Assembly: GCA_964496275.1 (NCBI GenBank)
Contig: CAZBYL010000015.1
Location: forward strand, 1 to 43,606
Direction: 5' to 3'
DNA from: CAZBYL01 sp964496275
Lineage (GTDB): Bacteria; Synergistota; Synergistia; Synergistales; Synergistaceae
Length of the DNA: 43,606 bases
This document shows, one piece after another, positions 25,226-33,538 of this stretch. A program made the position numbers and the translations under genes. Each line of letters opens with the position of its first letter. Position 1 is the first letter of the stretch. Below the pieces are notes generated by a model that was given only the letters and a program-made list of their open reading frames with translations, was not told where the DNA came from and searched no databases.

Positions 25226-26262
25226 GACGTTCTCCTTGCGGCTCCCTTTCTGCTCACAAGTATCCAGCAGAAAAAAGGTCCTCCGATAAGAGCCGTGAGG
25301 ACTCCGACGGGAAGCTCTCCCATGCTCTGAGCCATTCCGTCCGCGAGAGCCAGAAGAGTTCCGCCCGTGAGGAAGCTGAAAATAATCAGAGTGCGGTGCG
25401 ACGGTCCTATCACCGAGCGAAGAAGGTGCGGAACCACAAGCCCCACAAAGCCTATTATTCCAAAAGAGCTCACTGTCAGAGCCGAGGCGAAAGAGGCCGC
25501 ATAGAGCAGTATCGTGCGCAGTCTTTTCTCGTTGACGCCCAGCATTGCGCCGCGCCCCTCACCGAGGGAGACCGCGTCAAGATGTTTGCCGTAAATGAAT
25601 GACGGTATGATGAGAATAAAGGCGGATATCCATGCAAGAGCGGCGGTAAACGAGGACGCGCCCGAAAAGCTGCCCATAAGCCAGAGCACAATGGCGGCAA
25701 GCTTATCGTCCGCCACAGCTTTAAGAAAAGTGACGCCCGAGGACAAAATAGCGTTTGTAATTATACCGGCGAGCACGAGGTAGGCGTTGCTGCCTCCGTC
25801 TCCGAAGCGGGCTATTGCGCTCACTATCCACAAGGCGGCAAGTGCGCCCAAAAAAGCCATCGGAGTCACCATAACGGAATTCAGCATAAAGCCGAGCGCG
25901 CCGCCGAAAGCTGCTCCCGCTGCGATTCCCAGAGTGTAGGGTTCAGCCAGAGGGTTTGAAAGCAGCCCCTGCAGCACCACTCCGGCCATAGCGAGAACTC
26001 CGCCGGTAGCTGCCGCTGCGAGAAAGCGCGGAAGCCGCACGGAGCGGATGACGATAGCTTCCGGTGCGGCTGCGTCCTGTTCGGATATAAACGGAGAGAG
26101 CAGTCCGATAACGCGGGAGAGGGGAATATTCCACTCTCCGACAGCGATACGCCAGAGAGCGGTCAGGAGAAGAACGACACAGATGAGCAGCCCAAGGCGT
26201 ATTTGCCTTTGGCGGAGCAGTTTTTTGTGTGTGGTTATATCGGTGTGCGGACTGCTCATCAT
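25222..26262 (-). CDS. btuC: Corrinoid ABC transporter permease
   Basis: A 346-residue FecCD/BtuC-type permease with about ten membrane spans. Family blocks include SVRLPRFLAAAATGGVLAMA, VLQGLLSNPLAEPYTLGIAA, and FGIIGFVGLVVPHLLRSVIG, the coupling-helix region contacting the ATPase, followed by GELPVGVLTALIGGPFF. A basic N-terminal tail (residues 10-25) precedes the first span. It lies 10 bases downstream of cbiK. Confidence 0.92.
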   Translation of the reverse strand: MMSSPHTDITTHKKLLRQRQIRLGLLICVVLLLTALWRIAVGEWNIPLSRVIGLLSPFISEQDAAAPEAIVIRSVRLPRFLAAAATGGVLAMAGVVLQGLLSNPLAEPYTLGIAAGAAFGGALGFMLNSVMVTPMAFLGALAALWIVSAIARFGDGGSNAYLVLAGIITNAILSSGVTFLKAVADDKLAAIVLWLMGSFSGASSFTAALAWISAFILIIPSFIYGKHLDAVSLGEGRGAMLGVNEKRLRTILLYAASFASALTVSSFGIIGFVGLVVPHLLRSVIGPSHRTLIIFSFLTGGTLLALADGMAQSMGELPVGVLTALIGGPFFCWILVSRKGAARRTS

Positions 26263-26272
26263 CGTTTACAGC

Positions 26273-27160
26273 CTATTTCATCATTTCTCTGATTTCATTT
26301 GTAAAAATTGCAGCCATCTGCGGATCTTCGCCGAGACCGACAAGGTATGCCGAGATATTCTTATAACCGGCTTTTTTAAGCACGCTTATCCAAGACTCGG
26401 GGTCTCCCTCGTCTGCCAAATCATTGTTGGCATGGTCTCCGGCAACTATCATAAGCGGCGATAATACCAGCTTTTTGGCGCGGCTCTTTTTGAGCGAAAC
26501 CATAACGTCCTCTATCATCGGCGCCGCTTCGACTGTGCCCAAGAAGAAACGTCCGTCAGCCTTCTTGTTCAAAGAGAGCTGAAGCTGGGAATAGAGCGCG
26601 TTTGCTATGTGGTGCGGCGTGCCGTGCCCCATCAGAACGATTGCCGTATCCTTATCCGCGAGCTGCTTCTCAAAACGCTTCACAAGCACATCCGCCATAA
26701 CGTCGCAGTCTGATACATTGGCAATGAACGGCGTGCCGAGCCTGACTGTTTTAAACCCGTACTTTCCCTTGACAGATGCGAAGGCGTCAGTCACGCTCTT
26801 GATATCCTCATACTCTTCGCCCGGGATAATGTGCATCGGCATCACATATACGTGAGTGAAGCCGTCGTCGTTCATCTTCGCAAGAGCTTCCATCGGAGTA
26901 GGGATAATGACGTTCTGCTCCTTTGCGATTTTCCTGCGTATAATATTGGACGTGTACGCAATACGGACTTCGACGCCCGGGAAGGCTTTTTTAGTTGAAT
27001 CAACAAGATTGTCGATAGCCTTCTTTGCCTGAGGCATGGACGTGCCGAACGAGGCGATGAGAATACCCGCCTTATCCTGCTTTATCGGAGCCGCGAAAGA
27101 TGCCGTTGCCGCCGCAAGTATTGCCGATGCTGCCATTGCTATTGCGATTGTTCTGAACAT
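26273..27160 (-). CDS. cbiK: Sirohydrochlorin cobaltochelatase with signal peptide (CbiK type)
   Basis: A 295-residue CbiK. The metal-binding and catalytic residues are visible in VMPMHIIPGEEYEDI (His, Glu), MGHGTPHHIANALY (His) and LMIVAGDHANNDLADEG (His). It inserts Co2+ into sirohydrochlorin. The first 24 or so residues form a clear Sec signal (FRTIAIAMAASAILAAATASFAA, given here only by its ends FRT and FAA in function), so the enzyme is probably exported, as in the periplasmic CbiK of Desulfovibrio. It is the first gene after the B12 riboswitch; GAGGGGG precedes the ATG. A periplasmic role in heme or metal handling remains possible. Confidence 0.9.
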   Translation of the reverse strand: MFRTIAIAMAASAILAAATASFAAPIKQDKAGILIASFGTSMPQAKKAIDNLVDSTKKAFPGVEVRIAYTSNIIRRKIAKEQNVIIPTPMEALAKMNDDGFTHVYVMPMHIIPGEEYEDIKSVTDAFASVKGKYGFKTVRLGTPFIANVSDCDVMADVLVKRFEKQLADKDTAIVLMGHGTPHHIANALYSQLQLSLNKKADGRFFLGTVEAAPMIEDVMVSLKKSRAKKLVLSPLMIVAGDHANNDLADEGDPESWISVLKKAGYKNISAYLVGLGEDPQMAAIFTNEIREMMK

Positions 27161-27206
27161 AAACTAAATTCCCCCTCGACAACGAAAATCAGAAACGATT
27201 TTCGGA

Positions 27207-27244
27207 CAAAAAAATAAGACACCGACTGATTTGTCGTGTCTTAT
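27207..27244 (-). terminator. Riboswitch-controlled intrinsic terminator before cbiK
   Basis: On the minus strand ATAAGACACGAC pairs with GTCGGTGTCTTAT around an AAATCA loop, followed by seven T. It lies between the cobalamin aptamer and the cbiK ribosome site, so it is the probable expression platform: transcription would stop when B12 is bound. Confidence 0.88.
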
Positions 27245-27284
27245 CCGGTTACAGCGCAGAGAAACCTTTAACTGTAAAGGAGTT

Positions 27285-27465
27285 CGCCCACGCAAACACA
27301 CCCCCTTCAATCCTCGGCGAAGTTATCCTGACTTCTCTTCATCCTCATTCGAACCTTCCCGGTGTGAACCAGTGGCAAACATCGAACTCGTCAGAGCTAC
27401 AGTGGCGGGGCCGCGACGGAATTTGACCGTCTTCCCTTATGCCGAAGAATATTCTTTTTTAATTG
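27285..27465 (-). ncRNA. Cobalamin (B12) riboswitch
   Basis: On the minus strand the order is AAGGGAAGACGGTCAAATTCC, CGTCGCGGCCCCGCCACTGT (27397-27420 region), an intervening arm with GCCACTGGTTCACACCGG, and the B12 box AGTCAGGATAACTTCGCC (about 27316-27333). This matches the conserved core of the cobalamin riboswitch (family RF00174 type). It precedes cbiK, with a terminator hairpin between them, and should switch off the 21-gene operon when adenosylcobalamin is plentiful. Confidence 0.93.
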
Positions 27466-27473
27466 CTTTCGCG

Positions 27474-27482
27474 ATTATATCA
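27474..27482 (-). promoter_or_regulatory. Extended -10 promoter for the riboswitch operon
   Basis: TGATATAAT on the minus strand fits the extended -10 pattern TGnTATAAT. It lies between the cobC stop (27505) and the aptamer, with a predicted start near 27467. I see no good -35 box. Confidence 0.5.
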
Positions 27483-27504
27483 CAAACTTAAATTTTGTGC
27501 GGCG

Positions 27505-28098
27505 TCATTCAAATAAATATTTTGGGGAGTGACTCCACGAAATAACACTCTCTCCGTCCGTCTCCAGCTCATACACGCCGCCGTTTGGAATTTTCCAGCT
27601 GCTGTGAGGAATTGAGCTGTCCGCATGTGCGTGAAGTATGGCTCTCATCACATTGCCGTGAAGCATTATCGCGGCGCTTGAGACTCCTCTTTCGCACATC
27701 AGCCTTATAACTTTGCAAAACCCGAAAGCGGCTCTTTCGCTGAAATTGTTAAAACTCTCGCCATCCGGTATCGGCTTATCGGGAGTGTTCAGCCACTCCA
27801 CATAGTTTTTATCGTCGTTCAGGTTTGTATACTTTTTGCCCTCCAAAATGCCGAGAGAACACTCCATAAACTCCGGCAGCAGAATATCGGGCTCTCTGCC
27901 GTATATGAGACGCATCGAATGTGTGCAGCGCACCAACGGAGAGGACACATAGAGCTCCGCGCCGGGATATGCAAAACGGCCGCACAGCTCCCTCTGCTCC
28001 GCCATGCCCCTGTCGGAAAGGTCCGCGTCCGTCTGCCCCGTCCAGATGTGCAAAGCGTTTGCGACGGACTCCGCGTGGCGGATTAAATATACCTTCAT
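27505..28098 (-). CDS. cobC: Alpha-ribazole phosphatase-like histidine phosphatase
   Basis: A 197-residue histidine phosphatase. The phospho-acceptor His8 is in LIRHAES, a second conserved Arg lies in SSPLVRC, and the second His in MLHGNVMRAI. CobC removes phosphate from alpha-ribazole phosphate or adenosylcobalamin phosphate in nucleotide-loop assembly. The family fold alone does not prove the substrate, but the overlap with cobD (4 bp) and proximity to cbiB support it. It lies upstream of the riboswitch, hence outside its control. Confidence 0.85.
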   Translation of the reverse strand: MKVYLIRHAESVANALHIWTGQTDADLSDRGMAEQRELCGRFAYPGAELYVSSPLVRCTHSMRLIYGREPDILLPEFMECSLGILEGKKYTNLNDDKNYVEWLNTPDKPIPDGESFNNFSERAAFGFCKVIRLMCERGVSSAAIMLHGNVMRAILHAHADSSIPHSSWKIPNGGVYELETDGESVISWSHSPKYLFE

Positions 28099-29111
28099 CT
28101 CGCAAAATACTCCCTTACAGCCCGCACAAAAATATCGTTTTCGCTTTTGGTGCGCGCCGCAACTCGTATGTACTTCCCGTTCAGCCCCGGGAAGTTTCTC
28201 GTATGGCGCACAACTATTCCCCGCTCCAAGAAGAAGCGTATTATCTCCTCGTCGTTTTGAACCTTCATGAGAAAATAATTCACGGAAGTCGGCAGAAGCT
28301 CACAGCCCGCCCTTATGAGCTCGGCCATAAAGCGGGGAACTTCTTTCCTGTAATATTCGCGTGTCCTGTTCGGAAAATCCCTGTCTTTCAGAAAAGCCGA
28401 AGCGGCAGTCTGGGCAAGAGAGTTGACGCTCCATGTCGGCTGCCTTTGCTTCATCATGGAAATAACGGATTTATCCGCCATAACATAGCCTATGCGGCAG
28501 CCGCAAAGGTGGTAAATCTTTGTGAGAGAGCGCATTACCACGGCGTTTGCAAAGCCGCGGAAGTCCGCGCCATCATCAGGTATCAGCAGAAAATCTCTGT
28601 ATGCCTCATCGATGATAAAAAGCTTATCCCTGTTGTTTTGCAAAACAAGCTTCATCTCGTCCGAGGAAATATAATCCCCCGTCGGGTTGCAGGGGTTGCA
28701 TATCCAGATTGTTCTGTCCTCCGCTTCCAACTCGTTCAGAGCGGCAATATTTCTTGTATCCGCGCCGAAGCTCTCCAAAGCGCGGGAATACTCTCCGTAA
28801 ACGGGCTGCAGCAGAGCGTTTCTCTTGCCGTTTTGGTATGACGCAAGCAGATATATAGCTTCGTTTGAGCCGTTTACAACAAGTATCTCATCTTCTTTGC
28901 AGCCGTTTTGCTCCGCAAGGAGTGTGCGCACCTCTGATGCTTCATCGTCGGGATAGTCGCACAGAGTATGTTTCATATCCACAACGATCTCTCCGTCCCA
29001 CTCAAGAGCATTTGTGTTCGTGCTGAAATCGTACACTCTGCCCGGCATCGGCAAATCAAAATTTTTGTACAGTTTTTCAGGGTTTGCCCCGTGCATTCTG
29101 AACCGCGCCAT
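28095..29111 (-). CDS. cobD: L-threonine-O-3-phosphate decarboxylase
   Basis: A 338-residue class I/II aminotransferase-fold PLP enzyme. HGANPEKLY at the N-terminus is typical of CobD. NPCNPTGDYIS, the FIIDEAYRDF block and the PLP lysine in RSLTKIYHLCGCRIGYV are visible. It makes (R)-1-amino-2-propanol phosphate, which CbiB attaches to cobyrate. I start at ATG 29111, behind AAGGAGG; the ATG overlaps the cbiB stop. Histidinol-phosphate aminotransferase is the close alternative, excluded here by context. Confidence 0.9.
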   Translation of the reverse strand: MARFRMHGANPEKLYKNFDLPMPGRVYDFSTNTNALEWDGEIVVDMKHTLCDYPDDEASEVRTLLAEQNGCKEDEILVVNGSNEAIYLLASYQNGKRNALLQPVYGEYSRALESFGADTRNIAALNELEAEDRTIWICNPCNPTGDYISSDEMKLVLQNNRDKLFIIDEAYRDFLLIPDDGADFRGFANAVVMRSLTKIYHLCGCRIGYVMADKSVISMMKQRQPTWSVNSLAQTAASAFLKDRDFPNRTREYYRKEVPRFMAELIRAGCELLPTSVNYFLMKVQNDEEIIRFFLERGIVVRHTRNFPGLNGKYIRVAARTKSENDIFVRAVREYFAR

Positions 29112-30049
29112 CACAGCGACCTCCTTGCAAGGAAAATAATAACAGCGCAAATTGCCACGGAATAGGTCAATATCTTATTTGCCCTCACGATGTCCTCCGC
29201 TTCAGGCTCGCGGTCATCGTCTCCCAGCCACGGACGCGCTTCAAACTCTCCGTCATAGAAGGCTCCGCCGCCCAAGGCTATATGAAGCATGCCTGCGTAT
29301 GCGCTCTCCGCGTGAGCGCTGTTTGGGCTTTTGTGGTTCAGTCTGTCCCGAAGGAAGATTTTGAGTCCGTTTCTCCCGTCAAAGCCGGCTGCTTTTCCGG
29401 CCGCAAGCGCCAGAAGCGCGCCGATTCTTGCGGGAATAAAATTTAAAACATCGTCGAACTTCGCCGCGGCCCGGCCGAAATTGCGGTACTTATCATCGTC
29501 ATAGCCCACCATGGAATCCATAGTGTTCGCCGCCTTGTACACCCACGCCGCAACTGCGGCATAGCCTGCGAAAGAACCTATTACCATGTAAAAAAGCACG
29601 GTGAAAACGCCGTCGATATAGCTCTCGGCGATTGTCTCCACCGTTGCTCGCACGACTCCGTCCCTATCCAAATTCTCTGTCTCTCTGCCTACTATGAAGG
29701 AGAGCGTACGCCTTGCTTCTGCCATGTTGCCCGAACAGAGAGCTCTGTAAACCGGCATGGATTCGTCATGAAGAGATCTGAACGCGATTGCGGCGTACAG
29801 CAGGTAGATGTTTACGACATGAAAGAGATATTCGTTGACAGCCTTTGCGGCAGAGGTGAGAAGCAGCACAGCCGCGGCAGTCGAAAGCAGCACCGCAGCG
29901 CAGAACAGAACGCCGTTTGCCCTGCTCTTTGCGGAATACAGCAGCTTTTCCCAGAAAGATATTATCTTCCCCACATAGATAACGGGGTGGGGGACGCCCT
30001 TGGGATCCCCAAAGAGAGAATCCAATAAAATAGCCGCAAGAATCTGCAT
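29111..30049 (-). CDS. cbiB: Adenosylcobinamide-phosphate synthase
   Basis: A 312-residue integral membrane protein. The N-terminal LLDSLFGDPKGVPHPVIYVG is the family signature. ETIAESYIDGVFTVLFYM, YKAANTMDSMVGYDDDKY and FDDVLNFIPARIGALLAL follow, and HAESAYAGMLHIALGG is near the end. It joins aminopropanol phosphate to adenosylcobyrate. The start at ATG 30049 matches family N-termini; the ribosome site is weak. An upstream in-frame TTG or ATG would add a hydrophilic tail. First gene of cbiB-cobD-cobC. Confidence 0.93.
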   Translation of the reverse strand: MQILAAILLDSLFGDPKGVPHPVIYVGKIISFWEKLLYSAKSRANGVLFCAAVLLSTAAAVLLLTSAAKAVNEYLFHVVNIYLLYAAIAFRSLHDESMPVYRALCSGNMAEARRTLSFIVGRETENLDRDGVVRATVETIAESYIDGVFTVLFYMVIGSFAGYAAVAAWVYKAANTMDSMVGYDDDKYRNFGRAAAKFDDVLNFIPARIGALLALAAGKAAGFDGRNGLKIFLRDRLNHKSPNSAHAESAYAGMLHIALGGGAFYDGEFEARPWLGDDDREPEAEDIVRANKILTYSVAICAVIIFLARRSL

Positions 30050-30209
30050 TTTTACAAAACCTGCCTTCAAGCCTAGTCTTGTTTCGCCGTTTAAGCGTAT
30101 ATTTCTTGGAGGACAGTTTACCACAAGATATAAATCTAAGCATAATAAACGCCCAAACAGGTATTTGGGAGCATAAAAACAGATAAAAAGAGTAAGTTGC
30201 GCTTGACCT

Positions 30210-32498
30210 TTACTGTCTTATCAACAATGAGATAAGACGCTTTACTGTTCTTTTTGCATCAATAACCTCGGAGGTCAGCCCGACACAGGCTGGACACCCG
30301 TTTTCGCACTGACATGAGTCGGTTATATCAAAACATGAGCGGAGCAGCTTCGCCCCCATTTCGTAGGCTCCCTCGGCAAGACCGACACCGCCCGCTATAT
30401 TGTCCGCGACGAATATCGCAGGGCGCTTGAGAAACGGATCCTTCAAAAAACCGTGCACCTGAATATCGTCCCTGTCGCACATAAGAAACAGGGGAACCGC
30501 GTTTTTCAGAAGATTTTGCAGCCCGTCCATCGCCGTCTTAAGCTCATTTGAAGAGCATATCTCATCGGGAATCTCAATCCAGCACGCGGTAGTAGTCATC
30601 TGCTCTTCCGGCAGTGATATCTCGCCGTGCCCGAGTCTTTCATGATTTGATATCCTTATCTTCGTGTACATATACGGAGCGGAACTTAAAATTACCTCTC
30701 CCCATCCGAAGGGGGCGCGGTTTTCAAATTCTTCCGTAACCTCCACCCGAGCCGTGCTTGCCGCTTCCGTGTAATAATCCACCGCGGATTTCCTTACCAA
30801 GCACTGTAAATTCTCCTGATTAAGGCTCTCCACAATGTATGACTCTCCCGCATGAAAGTAGACCGCATTGGGATAAATCATAGACGGAGCCGAAGCCCTG
30901 TCCATATTCCCGATAATTCGCGGCTTCCTCTCGTCCGTGATATCCGTAATCGTATACACATCGCAAGTTGCGCTTCTCATTGATATCTCCCCCGCGGGAT
31001 AGGACGCAGCCTGCCAGTGGTAGGAGATATCGCTGCCTCCGCAGTCCGCTCTCTGCAATACTCGGTGTTCCGACAAATATTCCAGAATATCATCAATATC
31101 GCGTCCGGCGAATTTTTCTCCGCTTCTAAACGGAAGCTCAAAGGCTGAACACTTTATGTGTCCGACCTGGATATATGGATTGTACTGATCGATGCGCGCC
31201 AGTTCTGCGGGAGCCCCCAGAAACCACTCGGGCTTTGCCGCAAGAAACTGATCCATCGCAAGAGCGGACGGAACCATAACCGATGCGGACATACGCCCTC
31301 TGCGCCCCGCCCGCCCAATCTGCTGCCAAGCGGAAGCCACGCTGCCGGGGTATCCGTGGAGAATCGCCAGTTCGAGAGAGCCGATGTCTATCCCAAGTTC
31401 AAGCGCGTTTGTGCTGACCACTCCGAGTATTTTCCTGGTGCGCAGCCCATGCTCTATTTCGCGCCTCTCAGAGGGAAGGTAGCCGCCTCTGTATCCGGAT
31501 ACGATGGACGGGTCGCCGCCTCCCTTTACGATTTCGCGCCGTATCATCTTGAGCAGCAATTCCACATTGATGCGTGAGCGCGTAAAAACAATAGCGCTTA
31601 TGCCGTTTAAAAGGGCCTTCGACGCGATGCGCGAGACCTCAAACAGAGAAGAGCGTCTCACCCCGCTCTGCTTATCCACTACGGGCGGGTTGTATATCAT
31701 AAAAGTTTTCTCGGACGAAGGCGCGCCGTTCTCTGCTACAAGTGTCGGATTTCTCCCAGTAAGCTGCTCGGCGTGCTCCGCAGGATTCGCAATCGTTGCG
31801 GAGCAGCAAATAAAAACGGGAGACGCGCCGTAAAAATCACACACCCTCTTGAGACGCGAAAAAAGATTTGCCGTATGAGAGCCGAAAACTCCTCTGTACG
31901 TGTGAAGTTCGTCCACGACAATATAATTCAGATTTTTAAAGAACTCCGCCCATGAGGTATGGTGCGGCAAAATTCCCGAATTCAGCATATCGGGGTTGGT
32001 AATTATCACAGACCCTTTGTCACGCGCCTCAGTACGTTTTTGCTGCGGAGTATCCCCGTCATAAGTATATGTCCTTATCTCTGTCCCAAGAAGCATAGAA
32101 AAGCGCGCCAGCTCTGCCATCTGGTCTTGGGCAAGCGCCTTTGTCGGAAAAAGATACAGGGCGCGGGAAGCGGGATTTTTCAAAATTGACTCCGCCACGG
32201 GAAGGTTGTAGCACATCGTCTTTCCCGATGCGGTCGGAGTCACAACAACGGTGTCTCTTCCTGACATGGCAAGAGAGACGGCTCTGCTTTGGTGGCTGTA
32301 GAGAGAGCCTATGCCGGAATCCTTCAATGCGTCCGCTATTCTCCTGTCAAGGCCCGCAAAGCCTCGGTAATCCGCACTGCGCGCCGGAATCCGCTCAAAA
32401 CATGTAACCTCTCCGCTGAGGCTGCAAATCCAATCGAGAAGAGAGTCCAAGCCGAACTCATTGCTGTCCTTCTTTGAAAAAAAATTAGAAAAATCCAT
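30210..32498 (-). CDS. DEAD/DEAH-box DNA helicase with C-terminal Cys cluster (MrfA/YprA-like, DUF1998)
   Basis: A 762-residue superfamily 2 helicase. Motif I is TPTASGKT (87-94), motif II is VVDELHTY, motif III CSATIANP, and motif VI QQIGRAGRRGR. The C-terminal DUF1998-type domain carries CQCENGCPACVG (729-740), the four-Cys zinc cluster seen in MrfA. MrfA of Bacillus is a 3'-5' helicase in mitomycin-lesion repair, and a DNA-repair role is likely here. GGAGG precedes the ATG at 32498. Transcribed away from the DtxR-like gene; unrelated to the B12 genes downstream as far as I can see. Confidence 0.88.
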   Translation of the reverse strand: MDFSNFFSKKDSNEFGLDSLLDWICSLSGEVTCFERIPARSADYRGFAGLDRRIADALKDSGIGSLYSHQSRAVSLAMSGRDTVVVTPTASGKTMCYNLPVAESILKNPASRALYLFPTKALAQDQMAELARFSMLLGTEIRTYTYDGDTPQQKRTEARDKGSVIITNPDMLNSGILPHHTSWAEFFKNLNYIVVDELHTYRGVFGSHTANLFSRLKRVCDFYGASPVFICCSATIANPAEHAEQLTGRNPTLVAENGAPSSEKTFMIYNPPVVDKQSGVRRSSLFEVSRIASKALLNGISAIVFTRSRINVELLLKMIRREIVKGGGDPSIVSGYRGGYLPSERREIEHGLRTRKILGVVSTNALELGIDIGSLELAILHGYPGSVASAWQQIGRAGRRGRMSASVMVPSALAMDQFLAAKPEWFLGAPAELARIDQYNPYIQVGHIKCSAFELPFRSGEKFAGRDIDDILEYLSEHRVLQRADCGGSDISYHWQAASYPAGEISMRSATCDVYTITDITDERKPRIIGNMDRASAPSMIYPNAVYFHAGESYIVESLNQENLQCLVRKSAVDYYTEAASTARVEVTEEFENRAPFGWGEVILSSAPYMYTKIRISNHERLGHGEISLPEEQMTTTACWIEIPDEICSSNELKTAMDGLQNLLKNAVPLFLMCDRDDIQVHGFLKDPFLKRPAIFVADNIAGGVGLAEGAYEMGAKLLRSCFDITDSCQCENGCPACVGLTSEVIDAKRTVKRLISLLIRQ

Positions 32499-32702
32499 GA
32501 CCTGCGCCTCCGATGCAATCTTACGGTGCTGCTTTAGGAAATAATGCCGTTTTTTCTTCCGCGAATTTGAGTTACACTCTTATTCCCTTAGATTATACAA
32601 AAGATTTTCATACACGCTCCATCTGTTGTACAATATAGAATAACGCGGCGCAAGTTCAGAACAACGCGGCATCTGACGCAGAAACGGACGAAGGAGAGAG
32701 CC

Positions 32703-33071
32703 ATGCAGGAATCCGGAGAGAACTACCTTGAGACGATACTCATACTAAGCGAGAGAAAAGGCACGGTGCGGTCGATAGACATAGCAAACGAACTCGGCTA
32801 CGCCAAGCCGAGCGTGAGCCGTGCGGTCAAGCTGCTGGTTGAAAACGGGATGCTCTCGGTCGCTCGCGGCGGAGAGCTCACTCTGACCTCTTTCGGCTTC
32901 GCTGCGGCAAACGCGATATATGAACGGCATAAGATAATTTCAAAGTTTTTTGTGGGACTTCTCGGAGTCAAAAAAGAAACGGCGGACAAAGATGCCTGCC
33001 GCATAGAGCACGTTATCAGCGAAGAGAGCTTTGAAAAAATAAAAAAATACGTCGCGGCAAATTTTGATTAA
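32703..33071 (+). CDS. DtxR/MntR-family metal-dependent transcriptional regulator
   Basis: A 122-residue protein. The N-terminal winged helix (about 1-60: ENYLETILILSERKGTVRS, then IANELGYAKPSVSRAVK) is the DtxR DNA-binding domain. The dimerisation and metal-binding part follows (YERHKIISKFFVGLLGVKK, then DACRIEHVISEE). In this family the Cys, Glu and His of DACRIEHVIS are metal ligands, so Mn or Fe sensing is expected. It is the short form without an SH3-like domain. AAGGAGAG lies 6 nt before the ATG. Its targets are not evident in the window. Confidence 0.87.
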   Translation: MQESGENYLETILILSERKGTVRSIDIANELGYAKPSVSRAVKLLVENGMLSVARGGELTLTSFGFAAANAIYERHKIISKFFVGLLGVKKETADKDACRIEHVISEESFEKIKKYVAANFD

Positions 33072-33538
33072 AGTTCTGCACCCATCAATGCCCTTCCAAT
33101 GACGATTACGCATGTTTCTCGTCCGGATGTCGAGAACATTGAATGTGTTAATCTCTTTCTGTCTTTTCATAAACTATTTTAACGCTCAGATTGTATAAGT
33201 ATTCTAAAATACAATGTGCGGGTTTTGGCGATAGCGTAACTCTTTGAAACCGCATATCTATATAACTTTTTTCTTATATATTTATTCGCATCATATACAA
33301 ATTAGAGAGTTGTTAAGTTCAATAATTACAACATTGTATTTTCACAACACTGTATACAGAAAGGAATCCTTACCTATATTGCCCTTTTCTTGCACTATTT
33401 TATTGAATGATATATTATTGATAATATGTGTAATGCCGGTTAAACATGTAAATTCAGTTTGTTATGCTGTCTATATAGTCACTGAAGAAGTAAAACATTT
33501 ACACTTTAACTTGTACTTGCAGATTACGGAGGTGCTGT
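33072..33538. other. AT-rich intergenic region without a convincing gene
   Basis: This 467-bp stretch has no coding sequence I trust; the one longish open frame (33244-33669) is AT-rich, hydrophobic by composition and overlaps the cyclase start. A 7-bp inverted repeat, ATTGTAT (33190-33196) and ATACAAT (33209-33215), could be an operator. The base composition is clearly more AT-rich than the B12 cluster. Confidence 0.5.

Noticed and set aside
27921..28841. Plus-strand open frame of 306 codons over cobC and cobD
   Set aside because: Antisense to two clear B12 genes; the predicted protein is Arg/Pro-rich with no family features.
30124..30209. Riboswitch or strong promoter upstream of cbiB
   Set aside because: Only a 6-bp CCCAAA/TTTGGG hairpin and weak -10-like sequences are present; no B12 box or aptamer core is visible.
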